64,000 bases of DNA from an uncultured Desulfosporosinus sp. (GCA_927405585.1 CAKMJS010000013.1:1-64000); one strand, 5' to 3'. Shown: positions 34,240 through 43,657, numbered from the stretch's first letter. Made by a program: numbers and translations. The notes: a model not told the origin generated them from the letters alone.

Positions 34240-35841
34240 TTACTTAATTGTTATGATCTGCGGCTGAATATTAAATTGAATTTCATAACGATCGCTTAAC
34301 CATTTTGCCTTCCATTCATCCAATAGCAAAACAGCATAGTTTTCATCTTTATCCAATACTACCGTACTCATGCTTGATTCAGTCAGTAGCTTAATCGTCT
34401 TTTCATCTTTTTCAACCCATCGTACTATTTCAAAGGGAAGGTGTTGAATATTTACTTGGACCCCGTATTCTTCACGCAATCGGTATTCTAACACCTCAAA
34501 CTGCAATTGTCCGACAACTCCAATAATCGGAGCCTCTACACCGACATGGAGATCACGAAAAACATGAATCGCTCCCTCTTCTTGGAGTTCCTGGATCCCC
34601 TTGATGAATTGTTTTCGTTTTAAAGCATTCGCAATATTGATCCGCGCGAAGTTTTCCGGGTTAAAGAAAGGCATTGCTTCGAACTGAAGCCCATCTTTTT
34701 CAGTGAGAACATCCCCGATCCTTAAGAGCCCACTATCATGAACCCCAATAATGTCACCTGCAAATGCCTCGTCAAGAATTGTTCGTTCCTGAGCAAACAA
34801 CTGTTGCGGTTGAGCGAGCCGAAGACGTCTATGAGAACGTGTATGAATCACGTTCATACCTCGTTCATAGCGACCGGAACAAATCCGGATAAACGCTATT
34901 CGGTCACGGTGTTGGGCGTTCATGTTTGCTTGAATTTTAAAAATATACCCAGAAAAACTAGGTGTTTCCGGATCCAGTTCGCCTTGATTCGTGCTTCTTG
35001 GCTGAGGGGATGGTGCTAAATCAAGGAAGCTCCGTAAAAAATTTGGCACTCCGAAGTTATTGAGTGCGCTACCAAAAAAAACTGGCGTCACTTCTCCTCG
35101 GTCGACTCGTTCTCGTGAGAAGGTATTTCCGGCCATATCCAAAAGTTCAATTTCCTCATTTAACTGGTTGATAAGGAGCTCCCCAATGCCTTCTCGTACG
35201 TTAGGATCGCTGAGGGCTCCGGATACAGGTGGCTTGGAACTGGATTTACTGCTTCCTGCAATGAAGCGTTCAACCTGCTCCGTATGGCGATCATAAATCC
35301 CTTTAAAATCGGGGCCCATACCAATTGGCCAATTCATGGCATACGATTCAACCCCCAGCACCTTTTCCACTTCATCCATTAAATCAAGGGGATCTTTGGC
35401 ATTACGATCAAATTTATTAATGAAAGTAAATATTGGAATCCCCCGTTTTCGACAAACCTCAAACAATTTCTTCGTCTGGGTTTCCACCCCTTTAGCCGCG
35501 TCAATCAGCATAACTGCACTATCTGCTGCCGTTAGGGTACGATAGGTGTCTTCACTGAAATCTTGGTGACCTGGTGTATCCAAGATATTGATAACATATC
35601 CTTGATACTTAAATTGGAGAGCACTGGACGTAATCGAGATACCCCGTTGCTGCTCAAGGTCCATCCAATCCGACGTAGCATGGCGTTCTGCTTTTTTGGC
35701 TTTGACTGAACCCGCTTCTCGAATTGCCCCTCCAAAAAGAAGTAGTTTTTCAGTTAAGGTTGTTTTCCCTGCATCAGGATGAGAAATAATTGCAAAGGTT
35801 TTTCGAGACTTAATTTCTGATTTTAGATCTATTTGGTTCAA
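34240..35841 (-). CDS. prfC: Peptide chain release factor 3
   Basis: RF3 is the GTPase that recycles RF1/RF2 from terminating ribosomes. The GTPase motifs are HPDAGKTTLTE, the RF3 segment SDWMDLEQQRGISITSSA, DTPGHQDFSEDTYRTL and NKFDR. The RF3-specific C-terminal half (QFEVLEYRLREEYGVQV) follows. TTG 35841 is favoured because AAAGGAG lies 9 nt upstream and it gives the usual start (MNQIDLKSEIKSRKTFAII). A GTG at 35877 would add 12 residues. It is monocistronic, on the strand opposite its neighbours. Confidence 0.93.
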   Translation of the reverse strand: MNQIDLKSEIKSRKTFAIISHPDAGKTTLTEKLLLFGGAIREAGSVKAKKAERHATSDWMDLEQQRGISITSSALQFKYQGYVINILDTPGHQDFSEDTYRTLTAADSAVMLIDAAKGVETQTKKLFEVCRKRGIPIFTFINKFDRNAKDPLDLMDEVEKVLGVESYAMNWPIGMGPDFKGIYDRHTEQVERFIAGSSKSSSKPPVSGALSDPNVREGIGELLINQLNEEIELLDMAGNTFSRERVDRGEVTPVFFGSALNNFGVPNFLRSFLDLAPSPQPRSTNQGELDPETPSFSGYIFKIQANMNAQHRDRIAFIRICSGRYERGMNVIHTRSHRRLRLAQPQQLFAQERTILDEAFAGDIIGVHDSGLLRIGDVLTEKDGLQFEAMPFFNPENFARINIANALKRKQFIKGIQELQEEGAIHVFRDLHVGVEAPIIGVVGQLQFEVLEYRLREEYGVQVNIQHLPFEIVRWVEKDEKTIKLLTESSMSTVVLDKDENYAVLLLDEWKAKWLSDRYEIQFNIQPQIITIK

Positions 35842-36189
35842 TGTCTTTAGCTCCTTAAATGACTTTTTTAAATTCACTTGGCCTCTATTTATACACGAGC
35901 TTGTAGATATTAGAAATTAACTCAAGTGATATATTCAACTCCTTTGGTTGTAAAATATAATTATAACATGTCAAAGCGAATATTCTCAAATGATTTTATT
36001 CAAAATTCTTTAAAACGCCAGAAGCCAGTGACCCCATTGGTTACCTTATATCATTTTGAAATAGTTTTCTATATATTACCCCACCTACTCCGAGATATTT
36101 TTGTTAGTCTCATGCTATTATGGGAAGGAATTAACTGCCTCTACGTTGAATCTGTAAGCTAGATGCTCAGATATAGGAGGATGGTAGCT
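35842..36189. other. Gene-free interval
   Basis: This is the divergent upstream region of prfC and the YbjN-like gene. A 78-codon plus frame inside it has no ribosome binding site and unlikely composition, so it was not called. Confidence 0.4.
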
Positions 36190-36648
36190 ATGTCCTTATT
36201 TCGGGTGCTTTATGAAATACTAAGCCAAAACGGATGGGAATTCGATTTTGACAACAAAAATGAAATTATCAAGCTCGAGATTCGAGGCATTAATACAGAT
36301 TTTTATGCTTTCCTTCTAGTTGATGAAGAGCAAGAATCTTTACTATGTAACACGCATATAAAGCAAAAAATCCCTCTCTCCAAACGTCTTGAAGTTTGTG
36401 ATTTCATGAGCCGCGTAAACTATGAACTTGCCAATGGTAATTTTGAAATGGATATGGATAACGGCCAAATTAGGTATCGTACATACCTTGATCTTGCCGA
36501 TGCAGAACCTTCTAAAGATCAGGTACTCAACATCGTTTGGAACGGTGTCCTTGGATTTGACACATATTACCCTGGATTAATGAAACTCGTATACGGTGAT
36601 TACAGTGCAGAAGAGGCCGTTGCTTTTTGTACTGATGAAAATAATTAA
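36190..36648 (+). CDS. YbjN-like domain protein
   Basis: The 152-residue acidic protein has the fold pattern of YbjN/type III chaperone-like domains: LYEILSQNGWEFDFDNKNEII, then VDEEQESLLCNTHIKQKIP and CDFMSRVNYELANGNFEMDMDNGQIRYRTYLDL. Such proteins probably bind partner proteins, and none can be named. TAGGAGG 9 nt before ATG 36190 makes this start better than the upstream in-frame ATGs. Confidence 0.72.
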   Translation: MSLFRVLYEILSQNGWEFDFDNKNEIIKLEIRGINTDFYAFLLVDEEQESLLCNTHIKQKIPLSKRLEVCDFMSRVNYELANGNFEMDMDNGQIRYRTYLDLADAEPSKDQVLNIVWNGVLGFDTYYPGLMKLVYGDYSAEEAVAFCTDENN

Positions 36649-36668
36649 TACATACAATAAATTAAAAC

Positions 36669-36702
36669 TAGCCTCCTTCGCTTATAAAAGCCTTGGAGGC
36701 TA
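36669..36702. terminator. Hairpin terminator between convergent genes
   Basis: TAGCCTCC (36669-36676) and GGAGGCTA (36695-36702) pair 20 bp after the YbjN-like gene and 38 bp before the end of the convergent hemolysin III gene. Confidence 0.6.
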
Positions 36703-36739
36703 ATTCGATTTTTATATAAAAATAAGTTGACTAGAACTA

Positions 36740-37387
36740 TCAATTCATCGGGACAATATATATAAGTACCATGATAAAATGCACTATGCTCCCTGCAGCA
36801 ATAAACAAATGGAATATTTCATGAAAGCCAAAGCGTTTTGGGAAGAAATCAAAGATTTTTGTAGCATACACGACAGCACCCATCGTATATATTACTCCAC
36901 CAACGCCCATGAGTATTATGGCTCCCAAAGGTAAATTTTTAATAAGTTGTAAAAAAGGAATTAAGGCGATCCAGCCAAGCGAGACATAAAATGCAGCTGA
37001 AACATATCTAGGTGCATGTATAAACCAAATTTTCAGGGTCATTCCTATTACGGCTAAAGACCAAACAGAAATAAGCATTGCCCAGCGCCATGCGCCTTCC
37101 AGTCCATAATAAAATACTGGTGTATAGGAGCCCGCAATTAAAAAATAAATGGCGATGTGATCTATTTTTTTTAAGATAAGTTCTTTCTGAGGCGTGGTCT
37201 GAACCCAGTGATAAAGGGAGCTAGCCCCATAAAGCAATATCATGCTCACTCCATATATCGACATAGTTATAAGTTTTGAAAGGTTATTTTTGCATATAAT
37301 AATGAGAAACACAAGTCCCACGATCGAAGCCACAAATGCAATAAAATGTGTCCACGTGTTTACTGGTTCCTTCATCTTTAAGCGCAT
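36740..37387 (-). CDS. Hemolysin III family (PAQR-like) membrane protein
   Basis: The 215-residue protein has seven hydrophobic helices. It has the family residues EPVNTWTHFIAFV near the start, SSLYHW and DHIAIYFLIAGSYTPV in the middle, and GFHEIFHLFIAAGSIVHFI at the end, which supply the conserved His/Asp metal site. Despite the name, the cellular function is unknown. The ATG at 37387 follows TTGGAGGC. An upstream extension to 37462 exists but has no ribosome binding site. Confidence 0.88.
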   Translation of the reverse strand: MRLKMKEPVNTWTHFIAFVASIVGLVFLIIICKNNLSKLITMSIYGVSMILLYGASSLYHWVQTTPQKELILKKIDHIAIYFLIAGSYTPVFYYGLEGAWRWAMLISVWSLAVIGMTLKIWFIHAPRYVSAAFYVSLGWIALIPFLQLIKNLPLGAIILMGVGGVIYTMGAVVYATKIFDFFPKRFGFHEIFHLFIAAGSIVHFIMVLIYIVPMN

Positions 37388-37644
37388 TTTTAAAGCCTCC
37401 AATACTTCTTTTGTTAACTTTAACCATTGCTTAATTTTAAACCTTACTTTAGGTAAAATCAACCTCTATTTGAGTTGAAAACGCTAAGGAATGCTATAAA
37501 TATCTATTCTTAATCTAAATATTAAAATATCCAGAAAAGGAAAGCTCTCTATTTTGTAGCAATAATTACCTGAGTAATTTATTTTCTCTAACACATAATA
37601 AGAATGTTCCAGTACACAAACATTATAAAAGGAGGGTACCTATC

Positions 37645-37851
37645 ATGGCAGGAGAAAGAAACACTAATACCCCAGCAGCTAAAGGTGCTTCGCAACAATT
37701 GGATCAATTTAAGTATGAAGTAGCAAATGAAATGGGCCTTCAACTCGGTGGCGATCGCACAAGTCGTGAAAACGGTTCAGTCGGTGGTCAAATGACCAAA
37801 CGTATGATTCAATTTGCTGAAGAACATCTAAAAGGTGGAAGTCGCATTTAA
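37645..37851 (+). CDS. Alpha/beta-type small acid-soluble spore protein
   Basis: The 68-residue protein coats spore DNA. It shows the germination protease site in FKYEVANEMGL and the DNA-binding half with GGDRTSRENGSVGGQMTKRMI. AAAGGAGGG lies before the ATG. A CATTATA box just upstream could be a sigma-G -10, but its -35 partner is poor. It is monocistronic with a hairpin terminator. Confidence 0.93.
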   Translation: MAGERNTNTPAAKGASQQLDQFKYEVANEMGLQLGGDRTSRENGSVGGQMTKRMIQFAEEHLKGGSRI

Positions 37852-37891
37852 TGTGAATTTCTAAGCTCAAATTGAAACCAAATCAACAAAT

Positions 37892-37918
37892 AAGAGGGAT
37901 ATCGAAAGATATCTCTCT
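37892..37918 (+). terminator. Terminator after the SASP gene
   Basis: AAGAG-GATATC and GATATC-CTCTT pair around GAAA, 40 bp after the SASP stop codon. Confidence 0.65.
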
Positions 37919-37981
37919 TGTAATGTCCATTGTCTTCATCTGTGATACTTCATATTGGCAGGTGGATTTCATCCCGATAAA

Positions 37982-38005
37982 AAATAGGAGCAAATGCTCC
38001 TATTT
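37982..38005 (-). terminator. Terminator overlapping a stop codon
   Basis: AAATAGGAGC-AAAT-GCTCCTATTT is a perfect 10-bp stem. Its distal arm includes the TAG stop codon of the 65-residue gene, an economical arrangement. Confidence 0.72.
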
Positions 38006-38197
38006 AATTGTCCCATCAGTTTCTTCAAGATGCTTTATCTTTGAAGACAAATGTGCTTTGACATCTTTAAGTTGATGAGGAGTAAGCTCCCCCGCATTTT
38101 CTGCTAAGAACTGCTCATTTTTATGAATGTTTCGAAGTGTTAATTCTAATTTCTTTAAATCTTCATTCTTATCTTTATTCCCACCATGTCTGGGCAT
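38000..38197 (-). CDS. Small charged helical protein, 65 residues
   Basis: GAGGTGA precedes the ATG at 38197. The protein is almost entirely helical and charged (DLKKLELTLRNIHKNEQFLAENAGELTPHQLKDVKAHLSSKIKHLEE). Its position next to an SASP gene suggests a spore-related role, but no family is recognised with confidence. Confidence 0.55.
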   Translation of the reverse strand: MPRHGGNKDKNEDLKKLELTLRNIHKNEQFLAENAGELTPHQLKDVKAHLSSKIKHLEETDGTIK

Positions 38198-38280
38198 GAC
38201 TATCACCTCAGAGATAGTTTAACCAAAGATAACGTATTCATTCTGCCCCTGAAAGACAGTTTGTAGAAATATAATAGACT

Positions 38281-38490
38281 TTAATCTATAACGGAATACC
38301 CAGCCTTTTCTATAGCACTGACTAGCTTAGAACGCTCAACATCCCCTGTTACAATAGCTTCTTTGGACACGAGATCGACTATAACCTTCTCAACCCCATT
38401 TACCCCAAGGAGCGCTTTTTCAGCTCTCATTTTGCAATGGTTACAAGTCATCCCTTCCACCTTAAGAATGGTTTGATTCATTTTTTTCAC
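38281..38490 (-). CDS. copZ: Copper chaperone (HMA domain), CopZ-like
   Basis: The 69-residue protein is a single heavy-metal-associated domain with GMTCNHC for Cu(I) binding and the C-terminal KAGYSV. It would pass copper to CopA or CsoR. It is the last gene of the csoR-copA-copZ operon, separated from copA by about 150 bp containing a 13-bp-stem hairpin. Confidence 0.9.
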   Translation of the reverse strand: MKKMNQTILKVEGMTCNHCKMRAEKALLGVNGVEKVIVDLVSKEAIVTGDVERSKLVSAIEKAGYSVID

Positions 38491-38502
38491 CTCGCTTAAC
38501 AG

Positions 38503-38544
38503 AAGTCAGAAGTCAGAGGCCGGAAGCCAAATGACTTCTGACTT
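38503..38544. repeat. Inverted repeat between copA and copZ
   Basis: AAGTCAGAAGTCA (38503-38515) is perfectly complementary to TGACTTCTGACTT (38532-38544) across a 16-nt loop. It lacks a minus-strand T run. It could be an RNA processing or stability element, a partial terminator, or a copy of a genomic repeat, given its internal GAAGTCA duplication. Confidence 0.6.
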
Positions 38545-38639
38545 GAGTACTTTTTTATTTCTCTCCTCTAACGTAAACCACCCTTTGATTTTTAGAGGGA
38601 AATTTGCTACTCTCCTAAAAATTTAAAGACTATAAAAAA

Positions 38640-41369
38640 CTAACCCTCTAATCTTTTGTCATACCTTCTTAACAGCAGAGAACTAGTCACTACCGATACG
38701 GATGAGAACGCCATTGCTAGTCCTGCCCACTCGGGTGGTAAAAGTTCCCCTGTTAAGGGATACAGGACACCTGCGGCGATCGGAATACCAATTACGTTAT
38801 ATATCAAGGCCCAGAAAAGGTTTTGCTTAATTTTTATCAGTGTTTTTCGTCCTAAACGAATAGCCCGTTCTACATCAAGAAGGTCATTGCGGACTAACAC
38901 GACATCCCCTGTTTCCTTAGCTACATCCGTTCCTGAACCGATAGCTATTCCTATATCGGATTGGGCTAAGGCTGGTGCGTCATTAATCCCATCCCCCACC
39001 ATCGCCACCTTAAACCCTTGGTCCTGATACTTCTTTATGATATTTATTTTATCTTGAGGCAATATTTCGGCAATCACTTCATCAATCCCGACCTGAGCTC
39101 CGACCATATGGGCGACTTTCTGATTGTCCCCCGTAATCATAAAGGTTTTTAAGCCTAGGTCATGCAGCCGGTTAATGGCTTCTTTCGTGCTCTCTTTAAC
39201 CACATCCGCTAGGGCGATGAGCCCAATCACCTTATTACCTAGAGCAATAAAGCTGGTCGTTTTACCCGATTCCGCCAGGCGCTGAAAATCCTGGGCCGCT
39301 TCCTTGACATCTACACTGTGCAAGTTCATCAGCTTAATGTTTCCAATCAGTAGCGCCTGACCTTCAAAGTCGCAGGTAACTCCATAGCCTCCCTCTTCCT
39401 TATAATTCGTCACTTCTTGGATGACAAGCTGTTCTTTCTTCGCCTCCGCGACGACCGCCTGTGCCAATGGATGAATGGAGGGATTTTCACCTGCTCCCGC
39501 AATTTTGAGGACATCTTGTTTTGAATAAACGGCATAAGGGATTATATCCGTGACCTCAGGAGTTCCTTTGGTCAACGTACCCGTTTTATCAAACCCGATC
39601 ACCTGTAAGTGAGCAATCCCCTCAAGTACTGCTGCTGATTTGAATAAGATACCGCGGTTTAAACCAATCCCACTACCTACCATAATAGCTGTAGGCGTAG
39701 CAAGTCCCAAAGCACAAGGACAGGCGATTACCAAAACTGCAATAGACGCAGTAAAGGCGAAAACGAACGTACTCTGCAACGCAAAATACCAAACTAAAAA
39801 AGTAATGAGTGATATAGCGACTACTGTCGGTACAAAGTAATTGGAAATCTTATCGGCGAGCCGTTGAATCGGTGGTTTTATTCCTTGGGCATCTTCCACC
39901 ATTTTAATGATCCCGGCTAGAATCGTATCTTTACCTGTTTTGGTCGTTCTAACTTTAATGCTTCCAGAACGATTAATCGTTGCACCGATCACAGGATCTC
40001 CCACACCCTTGTCGACAGGAATGGATTCCCCGGTCAGCATGGCCTCGTCGATGCTGGCTTGTCCTTCAGTAATCTCGCCGTCTAAAGGGATTCTTTCCCC
40101 GGATTTGACGATGACAATATCACCAATTTTCAGCTCTGACGCGGTCACTTCCCTCTCTTGGCCGTTAACAAACAACCGAGCTTTATCGGCCTGCAACTCT
40201 AACAGTCGCTTTAAGGCCTGACCTGCACGCCCTTTCGCCTTTGCCTCCAGAAATTTCCCAAACCGAACAAATGTAATCAACAAGGCTGATGTTTCAAAAA
40301 AATTGGGGCCTGCAAAGAAAAACGCTGAGTAGAACATATTCAACGTTGTCATCAAACTATACCCATAAGCAGCGGTAATCCCCATCGCGACTAAGACATC
40401 CATATTGGCTGAGCGGTTTTTCAGAGCGTGGTAAGCACCGCGATAAAATGTCCAACCCGCCGTAAACTGGACAATGGTTGCCAAAGCAAGCATCGTAAAC
40501 ATCACTGTCCTCCCCATGGGGAGGTACATGAGGGGCATAATAGGCAACGAAAGAACCGCACTGAAAATGAGCCAATTACGCTGCTTGATTGCCGCACGAT
40601 CATCTTGATTGTCGGCCTTGCTCTCTAGGGGAGTATACCCCGCATCGCGTACTTGCTCGAAGATTTCTTTCATATTCACAACACTGGAATCAAACTCTAC
40701 CGAAACGGTTTCATTCGCAAAGTTAACTGTAGCGTTTCGTACTCCCTCTGTGCCTTTGAGCTTTTTCTCTATCGCGAGAGCACAATTCGCGCAGGTCATA
40801 CCGCCTACTTTAAATTGCTGCTTTCCGCTGTCTTGACTTTGAGCAGCATACCCAAGATCCTTGATTTTGGCAAGCAGGTCTTCCTCTTTAACCACCTTAG
40901 AATCCATAATTACCGTTAGTTTTTCTGAAGCGAAGTTGACAGCAGCTGTTTTAACTCCTGGCATCTTATGGAGTCCCTTTTCAATCGTCAGGGCACAATT
41001 CGCACAAGTCATGCCATTGATTTTAAACTGCTTTATCTGTTCTCCTTCGACAGGATCTAAGACGACTAGGGGACTCGAAATATCCTCAGTCTCATTTGAA
41101 TCTTCTGGAACTTTAGGAACTTCAGGAACTTCTGACTCGATCATTTTTTCCAACGAATAGCCAGCTTCCTCAATCTCACGATAAATATCAGCCATATTGA
41201 CCTGTAGCGGATCCCAAACGAAGGTTGCTTTAGAATCAGCTAGCGATACCTCGACCTGCTCTATACTCGGAAGTTTTTCTAAAATCTTAGTGACATGACT
41301 GACACAGTGTTGGCAAGTCATACCATAGACATCAATTTCACTTTTGTCTCGTAATGCTTGATCTGTCAT
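38640..41369 (-). CDS. copA: Copper-exporting P1B-type ATPase CopA with three HMA domains
   Basis: The 909-residue pump exports Cu(I). Three N-terminal metal-binding domains carry GMTCQHC (Cys19, Cys22), GMTCANC and GMTCANC, one more than the common two. The membrane core has the ion site ACPCALGLATP, the phosphorylated Asp594 in DKTGTLTKG, the SIHPLAQA His-Pro motif, and GDGINDAPAL. A ribosome binding site (GGGGAGGG) precedes the ATG. It follows csoR by 35 bp in the same operon. Confidence 0.95.
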   Translation of the reverse strand: MTDQALRDKSEIDVYGMTCQHCVSHVTKILEKLPSIEQVEVSLADSKATFVWDPLQVNMADIYREIEEAGYSLEKMIESEVPEVPKVPEDSNETEDISSPLVVLDPVEGEQIKQFKINGMTCANCALTIEKGLHKMPGVKTAAVNFASEKLTVIMDSKVVKEEDLLAKIKDLGYAAQSQDSGKQQFKVGGMTCANCALAIEKKLKGTEGVRNATVNFANETVSVEFDSSVVNMKEIFEQVRDAGYTPLESKADNQDDRAAIKQRNWLIFSAVLSLPIMPLMYLPMGRTVMFTMLALATIVQFTAGWTFYRGAYHALKNRSANMDVLVAMGITAAYGYSLMTTLNMFYSAFFFAGPNFFETSALLITFVRFGKFLEAKAKGRAGQALKRLLELQADKARLFVNGQEREVTASELKIGDIVIVKSGERIPLDGEITEGQASIDEAMLTGESIPVDKGVGDPVIGATINRSGSIKVRTTKTGKDTILAGIIKMVEDAQGIKPPIQRLADKISNYFVPTVVAISLITFLVWYFALQSTFVFAFTASIAVLVIACPCALGLATPTAIMVGSGIGLNRGILFKSAAVLEGIAHLQVIGFDKTGTLTKGTPEVTDIIPYAVYSKQDVLKIAGAGENPSIHPLAQAVVAEAKKEQLVIQEVTNYKEEGGYGVTCDFEGQALLIGNIKLMNLHSVDVKEAAQDFQRLAESGKTTSFIALGNKVIGLIALADVVKESTKEAINRLHDLGLKTFMITGDNQKVAHMVGAQVGIDEVIAEILPQDKINIIKKYQDQGFKVAMVGDGINDAPALAQSDIGIAIGSGTDVAKETGDVVLVRNDLLDVERAIRLGRKTLIKIKQNLFWALIYNVIGIPIAAGVLYPLTGELLPPEWAGLAMAFSSVSVVTSSLLLRRYDKRLEG

Positions 41370-41404
41370 TGTTTATCCCTCCCCTAAACGAAGGCTTTTT
41401 CTAA

Positions 41405-41749
41405 TTACCGAATCATGCGAAAGATTGTTTTAAGCACCTCATCAATAACCTGATCATTCCCGGCCTGTAGTTGGTCTTTAACGCATGATTTCATATGTTT
41501 TTCCAGAAGTAAGCGGGAAGCTCCATCCAGCGCAGATTGAGCTGATGAGATCTGGTTTAATACATCATCACAATAAACATGGCGTTCAATCATTCCTTTG
41601 ATTCCTCGAATTTGTCCTTCAATACGATTCATACGGTTTATTAACTCTTTAATCGTTTTGTCGTCATGGGTGCTGCTTCGTTCTCCATGAATCTCCCCTT
41701 CACTCTGACAACCCGAGCATGAATAAACCTGCTTTTCTTCTAAATCCAT
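41405..41749 (-). CDS. csoR: Copper-sensing repressor CsoR
   Basis: The 114-residue all-helical repressor has the C-H-C copper site: Cys60 in HVYCDD, and His85 and Cys89 in LEKHMKSCVKD. The N-terminal extension has a CSGC motif. ATG 41749 follows GAGGTGATTAAT. Copper binding would release it from the operator that fills its own promoter spacer (41770-41798), derepressing csoR, copA and copZ together. Confidence 0.92.
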   Translation of the reverse strand: MDLEEKQVYSCSGCQSEGEIHGERSSTHDDKTIKELINRMNRIEGQIRGIKGMIERHVYCDDVLNQISSAQSALDGASRLLLEKHMKSCVKDQLQAGNDQVIDEVLKTIFRMIR

Positions 41750-41769
41750 ATTAATCACCTCTAACAAAT

Positions 41770-41798
41770 ATAGTATACCCCCCTATGCTATAAGTCAA
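41770..41798 (-). promoter_or_regulatory. csoR-copA-copZ promoter with embedded CsoR operator
   Basis: On the minus strand TTGACT (41793-41798), a 17-nt spacer and TACTAT (41770-41775). The spacer reads TATAGCATAGGGGGGTA, a G-tract flanked by inverted ATAG/CTAT, the CsoR operator style. Bound repressor would block polymerase directly. Confidence 0.8.
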
Positions 41799-41870
41799 TA
41801 TTTATTTATGACTTGCTGCAAAAATAATGCTAGTCATCCACCTTGTTTATCCTAAAAATTAATCTTTTTT

Positions 41871-41925
41871 AACTAACGCTGAAAGACTCATGTTAGTAAG
41901 TAACATGAGTCTTTCAGCGTTAGTT
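41871..41925. other. Perfect 25-bp stem-loop
   Basis: AACTAACGCTGAAAGACTCATGTTA (41871-41895) is exactly complementary to 41901-41925 with a GTAAG loop. T runs flank it on the plus strand only (TTTTTT before, TTCTT after). No plus gene lies upstream. It is much longer than normal terminators. The rest of the 360-bp gap (41750-42109) holds the cop promoter and no gene. Confidence 0.6.
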
Positions 41926-42109
41926 TTCTTATTATATCCATCTAAAAACCCTTTACCCTGGGTCTACTTAGATTTCGCCTTCTTCTGGCACAATACAAAT
42001 CATAGAAAAGAGCTCCTGACCACGGTTTAAAAATTAATGGATTTTGACTCCTGCCCAATTAGGTAATCAATAGAAAATTTCCCTTCTTCCGTCCATGAAA
42101 ACAAACTTG

Positions 42110-43657
42110 TTAAGCCCTCAGTTTTTGCCGCACCGACTTAACTAGCTTTCCGGAAGATACCAGCTCTTTGGCAACTTGTATATCAGGATACATAACGCGA
42201 TCTTCTCCGAGCATACTTACCTTCGTCCTAACTAACCGGTAAGCGCCTTCGCTACCCTTTCCAAGCTGGTGTTCACCGTGCCCAGTCCGTAAATCAACAC
42301 CCTGACAAGCCGCTAATAGTTCCATCGCCACGACATGAGCGGCGTTTTCTATGATACTGCGTGCCTTTCGGGCTGCAATCGTTCCCATACTCACATGGTC
42401 TTCCTGATTTCCGGAGGAAGGAATCGAATCGACACTGGCCGGATGCGCCAATATTTTGTTTTCTGAAACAAGCGAAGCAGCAGAGTACTGCACGATCATA
42501 AACCCTGAATGTAGCCCACCATTAGGCGTTAGGAACGCAGGCAACCCACTTAAGTTTGGATTGACTAATCGCTCTAAGCGACGCTCGGCAATATTGGCGA
42601 GTTCCGCCACCGCTATCCCTAGAAAGTCCATCGCTAAAGCAATCGGTTGTCCATGGAAATTCCCACCTGAGAGTACTTGTCCCTGATCAGGAAAGATTAA
42701 GGGGTTATCAGTCACCGAATTCATTTCAATTTCCACAACTTTTTTCACATAGGCCACAGCATCTCCTGAAGGTCCATGTACTTGAGCAACGCAGCGCAGT
42801 GCGTAAGCATCTTGAACTCTAGGATGTTGTTTAGGCGCTACAAATGAGCTCCCCTCCGTGAGTAAACGGATTTGTTTTGCCACTTCAATCTGTCCTTGAT
42901 GAGGGCGCACGGCATGAATTTTTGGATCAAAAGCATCCAGGATTCCTTCGAGGGCTTCGAGGGACAACGCTGCAGTAATATTTGCGGACTCCCATAAATT
43001 TTCGGCATCCCAGACTGCCAAGGCAGCTACCGCAGTCATCACCTGAGTCCCGTTAATCAGAGCCAATCCCTCTTTGCCTTCAAGAATAACGGGCTCGATC
43101 CCCGCTAGCGTTAAAGCCTTCCGTCCACTCATCCTTCGCCCTTTGTAAAACGCTTCCCCCTCGCCAAGTAGGACCAAAACCATATGTGACAAGGGAGCCA
43201 AATCTCCGCTCGCTCCCAGTGAGCCTTTCTCAGGTACAACTGGAACAATCCCCGAATTAAGCACCTCAAGTAGTGTTTCAAGAGTAGAGAGCCGAATACC
43301 AGAATATCCTTTCGCTAAGGCGTTTGCCCTAAGCAGCAAAATCGCCCTTACTACTTCTAAGGGTAGAGGCTCACCCACCCCCGTCGCATGACTCATGATC
43401 AAATTTCGTTGAAGTTTTTTAGCATCATTTTTCGAAATTAGAACATTACTAAACATCCCAAAACCTGTCGTTATACCATAGACAGTTTGATTTCCCGCAA
43501 TCAGCTGATCCACGTACTCACGCGATCTTTGGACTTTTTCCTTGGCGTCCGGATGCAAATCCGCCTTAGCTCCAAACCGAGCCACAGCAACCACCTGCTC
43601 TAATGAGAGTGTTTCCCCATCTAAAGTAACCATTTGCTTTTTTGCTACATCGTTCAT
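42110..43657 (-). CDS. hutH: Histidine ammonia-lyase
   Basis: HutH deaminates histidine to urocanate. The 515-residue enzyme has the MIO-forming triad Ala149-Ser150-Gly151 in GSLGASGDLAPLSH, Tyr60 in YGITTGFG, and the conserved NGTQ and QDHVSMG-type segments. GAGGAGGAGACAC precedes ATG 43657. The rest of the hut pathway (urocanase and imidazolonepropionase) is not in the window. A HutP gene and an intrinsic terminator directly upstream indicate histidine-dependent antitermination. Confidence 0.93.
   Translation of the reverse strand: MNDVAKKQMVTLDGETLSLEQVVAVARFGAKADLHPDAKEKVQRSREYVDQLIAGNQTVYGITTGFGMFSNVLISKNDAKKLQRNLIMSHATGVGEPLPLEVVRAILLLRANALAKGYSGIRLSTLETLLEVLNSGIVPVVPEKGSLGASGDLAPLSHMVLVLLGEGEAFYKGRRMSGRKALTLAGIEPVILEGKEGLALINGTQVMTAVAALAVWDAENLWESANITAALSLEALEGILDAFDPKIHAVRPHQGQIEVAKQIRLLTEGSSFVAPKQHPRVQDAYALRCVAQVHGPSGDAVAYVKKVVEIEMNSVTDNPLIFPDQGQVLSGGNFHGQPIALAMDFLGIAVAELANIAERRLERLVNPNLSGLPAFLTPNGGLHSGFMIVQYSAASLVSENKILAHPASVDSIPSSGNQEDHVSMGTIAARKARSIIENAAHVVAMELLAACQGVDLRTGHGEHQLGKGSEGAYRLVRTKVSMLGEDRVMYPDIQVAKELVSSGKLVKSVRQKLRA

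Noticed and set aside
35926-36162. 78-codon plus-strand frame between prfC and the YbjN-like gene
   Set aside because: No ribosome binding site, and codon use and composition look random; it overlaps the promoter regions of both neighbours.
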